The translations under genes were made by a program, and so were the position numbers. A stretch of DNA of 64,000 nt from Myotis daubentonii (taxonomy: Eukaryota; Chordata; Mammalia; Chiroptera; Vespertilionidae): contig NC_081841.1 in the NCBI RefSeq assembly GCF_963259705.1, positions 121,783,827 to 121,847,826 of the forward strand, read 5' to 3'. Below, piece by piece: positions 57,307 through 64,000 of the stretch; the stretch's first letter is position 1, and every line of letters starts with the position of its first letter. Under the pieces are notes generated by a model, which was not told the DNA's origin, did no database searches, and worked only from the letters and a program-made list of their open reading frames with translations.

Positions 57307-60300
57307 ATGGATAGAAACAAGTACCTTTCAATAATGGATAAAACAACATGACCCATACATTTGCTGTCTACAAGAGACCCACCTCAGAAGAAGGGAATCA
57401 TACACATGAAAGTGAAGGGATGGAAAATATCTTTCAGGCAAATAGAAATGAAAAAAAAAAAGCTGGGATAGCAATACTTATATCAGAAACAACAGACATC
57501 AAAGTGAAGGCCATAACAAGAGATAAGGAAGGCCACTTCATAATACTAAAGGGATCCCTACAACAAGAAGATATAACCCTGATAAACATATATGCATCCA
57601 ATGCAGGAGCACCCAAATACATAAAAAACCTCCTGGAATATATCAAGGGAGAGATCGACAACAGTACAATCATAGTAGGGGACTTTAATACACCACTGAC
57701 ATCACTGGATAAATCCTCTAGACAAAAAATCAACAAAGAAACAGCAATCCTAAATGACTCACTAGATCAGATGGACTTAATTGACATCTTCAGAACATTT
57801 CACCCTAAAGCCACGGAATATATGATCTTCTCAAGTGCACATGAGACATTCTCAAAAATAGACCACATATTGGGTCACAAGCAAAGTCTCCCCAAATTCA
57901 AGAAGATAAAATCATACCAAGCACCTTCTCAGATCACAATGACATAATATTAGAAATAAACTACAATAAAAACAACCCCAAATACTCAAACACTTGGAAG
58001 CTGAATAGCATGTTATTAAATATTGATTGGGTTACCAATGAGATCAAAGAAGAAATTAAAAACTTCCTAGAAACTAATGACAATGAAAACACAATAATCC
58101 AAAACCTATGGGACACAATGAAATCAGTCCTGAGAGGGAAGTTTATACCTCTACAGGCCTACCTCAAAAAAATAAGAAAAAAGGGTAATAAACCATCTAA
58201 CTCTACATCTCAAAGAATTAGAAAGAGAGCAATAAAAAAGCCCAGAGTGAGCTGAAGGAAGGAGATAATAAAGATCAGAGAATAAATACATGACATACAA
58301 AACAAAAAAACAATACAAAAAGTCAATGAAACCAAGAGCTGGTTCTTTGAAAGGATATACAAGATTGATGAAACTCTAGCCAGGCTCACCAAGAAGCAAA
58401 GTGAGAGGACCCAAATAAACAAAATCAGAAATGATAGAGGTGAAATAACAACAGACCACACAGAAATACAAATAATTGTTAAAAAAAAAAACTATGGACA
58501 ACTCTAATCTAACAAACTAGACAATCTGGAGGAAATGGACATATTCATAGAAAAACACAACATTCCAAAACTCAATCAGGAAACCTGTCCAATAGGCCAA
58601 TAACCATGGAAGAAATTGAAGCAGTCATCAAAAAGCTTCCAGCAAACAAAAGCCCAGGGCCAGAGGGCTTCACAGGGGAGTTTTACCAAACATTCAAGGA
58701 AGAACTAAAGCCTATACGCCTCAGACTACTACAAGAAATTCAAGAGGAAGGTATACTTCCAAGCTCATTCTATGAAGCCAGCATCACCCTAATAGCAAAA
58801 CCAGATAAAGATAACACAATGAAAAAGAATTACAGGCCAATATCACACATGAACATAGATGCCAAAATCCTCAACAAAATCTTAGCAAATCGGATCCAGC
58901 AGTACATCAGAAAGATCATACACCATGACCAAGTAGGATTTATAACAGGGATGCAAGGATGGTACAATATCCGCAAATCAATAAACGTGATACATCACAT
59001 AAACAAATTGAAAGAAAAAAAACACATGGTCATATTAATTGATGCAGAAAAAGCATTTGACAAAAATCCAACACCCATTTCTGATAAAAACTCTCAGCAA
59101 GTTGGGAATAGAAGGATCATACCTCAACATAATAAAAGCCATATATGACAAACCCACAACCAATATCATACTCAATGGCCAAAAACTAAAACCTTTTCCC
59201 CTTAGAACGGGAACAAGACAGGGATGCCCACTCTCATCATCCCTGTTTGACAAAGTACTGGAAGTATTAGCCATTGCAATTAGACGAGAAGAAGAAATAA
59301 AAGGCATCCAAATTGGAAAAGAAGATGTAAAACTGTCCTTATTTGTAGATGACATATTATACATAAAAACCCTAAAGACTCCATCAAAAAACTATTAGAC
59401 TTAATAAATGAATTTGGCAATGTAGCAGGATACAAAATTAATGCCAAGAAATCTATGGCATTTCTATACACGAATAGTGAACATACAGAAAGAGAAACTA
59501 AAAAAGCAATCCCATTTACCATCACACCCAAAAAAATTAAGATACCTAGGAATAAACTTAACTAAAGAGGTAAAAGACCTCTACTCAGAAAACTACAGGA
59601 AGTTGAAAAAAGCGATAGAGGAAGACATAAACAGATTGAAGAACATACCATGTTCTTGGATTGGTAGAATCAACATCATTAAAATGTCCATACTACCCAA
59701 AGCAATCTATAAATTTAATGCACTTCCCATTAAAATACCAACGGCATATTTCACAGACCTAGAACGAACTCTCCAAAAATTCATCTGGAATAAAAAAGGA
59801 CCTCGAATAGGTGCAGCAATCCTGAGAAAGAAGAACAAAGTGGGTGGGATCTCAATAACAGATATCAAGCTGTATTACAAAGCCACTGTTCTCAAAACTG
59901 CCTTGTACTGGCACAAGTACAGACATAAAGATCAATGGAATAGAATAGAGAGCCCAGAAATCGGCCCCAACCAATATGCTCAATTAATATTTGACAAAGG
60001 AGAAAAGAACATACATTGGAGTAAAGACAGTCTCTTCAATAAATGGTGTTGGGAAAATTGGACTAATACATGCAAAAAAGGAAACTAGACTATCAACTTA
60101 TACCATACACAAAAATAAACTTAAAATGGATAAAGGACTTAAATGTAAGAAACCATAAAAATACTAGAGGAATCCAAAGGAAACAAAATCTCAGACATAT
60201 GCCGAAGCAATTTCTTCACTGATTCAGCTCCTAAGGCATTGGAAACTGAAGAGAAAATAAACAAATGGGACTACATCAAAATACAAAGCTTCTGCACAGC

Positions 60301-61062
60301 AAAAGAAACCATCAACAAAACAACAAGAAAGCCCACTGCATGGGAGAACATATTTGCCAATGTTATCACCGATAAGGGTTTAATCTCCAACATTTTTAGG
60401 GAACTCATACAACTTAACAAAAGGAAGATAAACAATCCAATCAAAAAAAAAAAGCAAAGGACCTAAATAGACGTTTTTCAAAAGAAGACATTCAGAAATC
60501 CAAGAGACATATGAAAACATGCTCAAATTCACTAATCATCCAAGAAATGCAAAACAAAACAACAATGAGGTACCATCTCACACCTGTCAGAATGGCTATC
60601 ATCAACAAATCCACAAATGACAAGTGCTGGAGAGGATGTGGAGAAAAGGGTACCCTGGTGCACTGCTGGTGGGAATGCAGACTGGTGCAGCCACTATGGA
60701 AGACAGTATGGAGTTTCCTCAAAAAACTACAAATGGAACTCCCATTTGACACAGTGATCCCACTTCTAGGAAAATATCCCAAGAAACCAGAAACACCAAT
60801 CAGAAAGGATATATGCACCCATATATTCATAGCAGCACAATTCACCATAGCGAAGATCTGGAAACAGCCTAAGTGCCCATCAGTAGATGAATGGATTAGA
60901 AAACTGTGGTACATCTACACGATGGAATTCTATGCTGCTGTAAAAAAGAAGGAATTCTTACCATTTGCAACAGCATGAATGGAACTGGAGACCATTATAC
61001 TAAGTGAAATAAGCCAGTCAGTGAAAGAAAAATATCACATGATCTCACTCATTTATGTATAA
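57307..61062 (+). pseudogene. L1-D ORF2 (endonuclease, RT, C-terminal domain), disrupted
   Basis: The start MDRNKYLSI (57307) is followed within nine codons by an internal deletion of roughly 80 bp (judged against L1-C), then the endonuclease (VYKRPTSEE, about 57350-57950, with IVGDFNTPL and KIDHILGHK). The RT begins near 58600 ([17 protein letters not shown]) and includes [12 protein letters not shown]. At the catalytic site the motif reads FVDDILYIK (about 59342-59368), one residue shorter than the [10 protein letters not shown] of L1-C. Frames break near 57945, 58255, 59040-59150, 59390 and 60088. The C-terminal region (60511-60978) and the stop at 61060 are clear. Confidence 0.88.
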
Positions 61063-61360
61063 TTAAGACCATTATAAACTGATGAGCAAAAATAGATACA
61101 GAGGCAGAGCAACATCAAACAGACTGTCAAACTACAGCAGGAAGGATGGGGAGGGTTGGGGGTGGGAGTGGGGGGGAGGTAAGAGATTAACAGAAGGACT
61201 TGTATGCATGCATATGAGCATAACCAACGATTACCTGACACTGGGGTGTCATGGGAAGCTAGGGGAGGGTCAAGGGGAGAAAAAAAAAAGGAGACATTTA
61301 TAATACTCTTTGTAATTCTTTAAGCAATAAAACCATTAAAAAAATAAAATAAATAAATTA

Positions 61361-61490
61361 ATGACTGTCAAAAAAATCCTTTTGTTTATTAAATTATTGT
61401 GATTCTAAATCGAAGTGTTTTGGTTTTTGTCAGTTTGATATCACTTTTTGTAAATAGTCTTACTAGCAAAATTAAAAGTTACCAACTTCC
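61361..61490 (+). other. 3'-transduced sequence carried by L1-D
   Basis: Non-L1 DNA between two A-rich tails, all inside the L1-D target duplication. An ATTAAA signal at 61471-61476 lies about 20 bp before the second tail. Read-through of the weak L1 polyadenylation signal at the source locus explains this. Confidence 0.8.
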
Positions 61491-61530
61491 AAGAAAAATA
61501 AATAAATAAAAAAATAAAAATCTTAAAAGG

Positions 61531-61847
61531 ACCCAAGCTCTGCAAATCGCATACATTCTTGTTAAATTCATCAAAATCAAAAAATGGGGACTTAGCCTTC
61601 AGGCCTTTACACTGTGTGTCTTAGTCCAAATCACACCATGCTAATTGTTATACTGGTGCTGACAGAATTTTTAAAAAGGCAAAACAAGACCAAACCAAAA
61701 ACAAAATAAAGAACTTCACACATCCATAATAATAAAGACAACAGACTCAACTAAAAGGCTAAAAAACAAACAACAAAGCACATAGGCACACTCAAAAATA
61801 ATATGAGAAGGTCCAAGACCATAAGAATTATAGGAGGAAGAGAAAAA

Positions 61848-61906
<59 letters not shown>

Positions 61907-62760
61907 AGACAATATGAAAGTAAAGAAGGAAGAGACCAGAAATAGGGTAAGTACAAAAAATAAAATATAAGATTCTCAGAGTGACATCAGAGGAATGGCA
62001 GTGGCAGTATTAGGGAGCCCTTGGCCTCTCCCTCTGAAATGTTAACAATTGACTCACTCTAATTCAATAAAGAAATCCTTGCTCAACATAGGCACATACC
62101 TGAGAGACTCACACGTTGAAACATCTAAAGGTGGGCAACCAGGAATAAACAGGGAGATGAGAAGGAAGGATAGGGCAGACAGCCCACAGATGCAGCCCTG
62201 CAGCCAGAATGGAGGGCCCAGCCTGGAGAGGGAGGAATCCAGTGGTAGCAGGCACTTCCTTTGGCTTGGAGGAAGAGAGAGCTGTAGGAGTCAACTGAGG
62301 AGGAGGAGCAGTGAGGGAGCAAACAGTAGCTGAGTCATCAGGCGCCTGACAGAGCATGGGGTTGATGCTGTCAGGAAATGCGATGGTGTTTCAGACAAAC
62401 AAATGGAACCACAGCCCTACTGCCCCTTGGACTCCCAAAATTTGCCTCCTGTTGCCCTTGGAGTTGGGTCCAGGAGCATATTTTCTGTAAACCAACAGCT
62501 ATTGTAGGACTGCTGTTTCTCTCTGTGACTGATCATCAGGTGGGTTTCTTGGGGTGGGACCCCAAAAAGGTCAGGAGTCACAATTACAGTGAAGATAAAA
62601 TAAACTCCACACCCAAACAGCATAGCTATTCTATCTTACATATATTGGAGATCACAAAGGTAAAAAATCTTGCAATTCAGTGTCATTTGCTGGAAAATAG
62701 TACAAAGGCCTCTTCATTAATATAGACAGATAAAAATACCTAGACAAAGGAGAACTGCAA
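61531..62760. other. Non-coding segment
   Basis: No gene is recognised. The frames at 62049-62333 and 62378-62725 have no known motif. A GC-richer patch lies at 62100-62350. Confidence 0.5.
61843..61907 (+). repeat. (AAAT)n microsatellite
   Basis: About 16 tandem aaat units follow agaaaaataaat. Confidence 0.95.
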
Positions 62761-63052
62761 ACACCATGAATAGCCACAGTAATGAGGATATCAGAGAGAA
62801 AATGAAAAATTCCCAGAAATCAAGCTGGAACACATGGAAATATGTCATATAAATGACAGAAATATCAAGATTATAGTTCTTAAAATACTAAACAAGATGT
62901 GAGAAATATATACAGGCAATTCAATGCACTTAGAAAATAAACCAATGAACAAATTGACTACTTTACGTAAGCAATTGAAACTATAAAAAAGAACAAATCA
63001 GAAATCTGGGAAGTGAAGAATGCAATTAAGGAGATTAATAGTAAACTTCTTC

Positions 63053-63342
<290 letters not shown>

Positions 63343-63343
63343 T

Positions 63344-63566
63344 ACTGCCCAGATGGTTAGGCTCATTGTTTGAGTGTCGATCCATGAACCAGGATGTCAC
63401 CGATTCAATTCCCAGTCTGCAGTCTTGATCCATTGATAGCAGGGGACATGCAGAAGGCAGCTAATCGATGATTTTCTTTCATCATTGATGTTTCTATCTC
63501 TCTACCCCTCTTCCTTCCTCTCTCTCTCTAAAATCAATAACATAAAATATTTTTTTTTTAAAAAAA
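63344..63566 (+). mobile_element. VES SINE
   Basis: ctgcccagatggttaggctc, a B-box-like gattcaattcccagtc, the body with ttctttcatcattgatg and the tail aatcaataacataaaata are present. Confidence 0.85.
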
Positions 63567-63575
63567 GAGTGAACT

Positions 63576-63831
63576 GCCCTAGCTGGTTTGGCTCAGTGGA
63601 TAGAGTGTCAGCCTGTGGACCAAAAGGTCCCAGGTTTGATTCTGGTCAAGGGCACTTACCTCGGTTGCAGGCTCCTCCCTGGCCTAGGTCCTTCTCAGGG
63701 CATGTGCAGAAGGCAATCAATTGATGTGTTTCTCTCAAATCAATATTTCTATCTGTCTTTCCCTCTGTCTTCCATTCTCTCTAAAAATCAATGGAAAAGT
63801 GTCCTCAGGTGAGGATTAAAAAAAAAAAAAT
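63576..63831 (+). mobile_element. VES SINE, 9-bp target duplication
   Basis: The head gccctagctggtttggctca, the B box and tail are followed by a long A run. gagtgaact is duplicated at 63567-63575 and 63832-63840. Confidence 0.92.
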
Positions 63832-64000
63832 GAGTGAACTAATGAGCATAGAAAGCAGAGCTAACTAGATAGAGGAAAGAGTTAGTCATAGTGAAAATAG
63901 GAATCTAGAAATAACACAAAGGGAAGAAGAAGGAGACCTGAGTATAAGGAAAAATTAAAGAGCTCTACAAGAACTATTTGATTCAATCAGAACAAGCAAT

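Larger units (their letters stand above)
55839..61514 (+). mobile_element. L1-D: sense L1 with 3' transduction, target duplication
   Basis: taaaaatcttaaaagg is duplicated at 55823-55838 and 61515-61530. Inside are a 5'-truncated minisatellite 5'UTR (55839-56327), ORF1 (56328-57258), ORF2 (57307-61062), the 3'UTR, a first A tail (about 61331-61360), 130 bp of non-L1 DNA (61361-61490) and a second A tail. It belongs to the same 5'UTR family as L1-A and L1-C. Frameshifts inactivate both ORFs. Confidence 0.92.

Noticed and set aside
61843..61907. AAAT array as a regulatory signal
   Set aside because: A simple microsatellite, probably grown from an A-rich tail.

Overview
This is a stretch of mammalian nuclear DNA, almost certainly from a vesper bat (Vespertilionidae). 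Two lineage markers occur together: tRNA-derived VES SINEs (at least nine copies) and rolling-circle Helitrons of the HeliBat type, with A|T target sites, 5' TC, a 3' hairpin and a CTAG end. Helitrons are essentially confined to vesper bats among mammals. I see no intact host gene. The window is intergenic or intronic DNA filled by layers of LINE-1 (L1), HAL1 (half-L1), endogenous retroviruses, Helitrons, SINEs and retrocopies, with older MIR and L2 remnants in the quieter parts.

Layout. 1-4198: an antisense L1 (L1-A) with a minisatellite 5'UTR, split by a complete HAL1 whose single 296-residue ORF is intact. 4199-7404: no gene. 7889-14361: a proviral class I (gamma-like) ERV with two LTRs, a tRNA-Glu-type primer site, a 4-bp target duplication and a large gag-to-RT deletion. 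14400-18070: SINEs, L2/MIR pieces and an LTR-like block. 18070-31940: a deeply nested L1 stack. L1-B, with a 5' inversion, is split by a tandem Helitron pair, by the full-length antisense L1-C and by a third Helitron; L1-C carries an MYL12B retrocopy and a 3'-truncated 7SK RNA copy. 31951-42390: SINEs, MIR, L2, a Helitron and a 5'-truncated L1, with several kilobases of plain non-coding DNA. 42395-50990: antisense L1-E, split by a SINE, a Helitron, a second and older HAL1, and an L1 tail. 51058-55130: a decayed ERV with a tRNA-Lys-type primer site, containing a CpG-rich solo LTR from another family. 55543-55790: an ABCB11-like pseudogene fragment. 55839-61514: sense L1-D with 130 bp of 3'-transduced DNA. 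61531-64000: microsatellites, three clustered VES SINEs and an old L1-like remnant.

How the parts relate. L1 reverse transcriptase explains most of the window: its own copies, HAL1 (which lacks an RT and must be moved in trans), VES, MYL12B and 7SK. Exact target duplications at most junctions let the order of events be read directly. The only complete long coding region with a credible protein is HAL1 ORF1 (707-1597, minus strand). The most unusual features are this complete HAL1, the variable ~37-bp minisatellite 5'UTR shared by three L1s (with long antisense reading frames), the tailless 7SK copy, the Helitron pair on one target site, and the L1-D 3' transduction. Family names come from recognition of the sequence, not from database searches.
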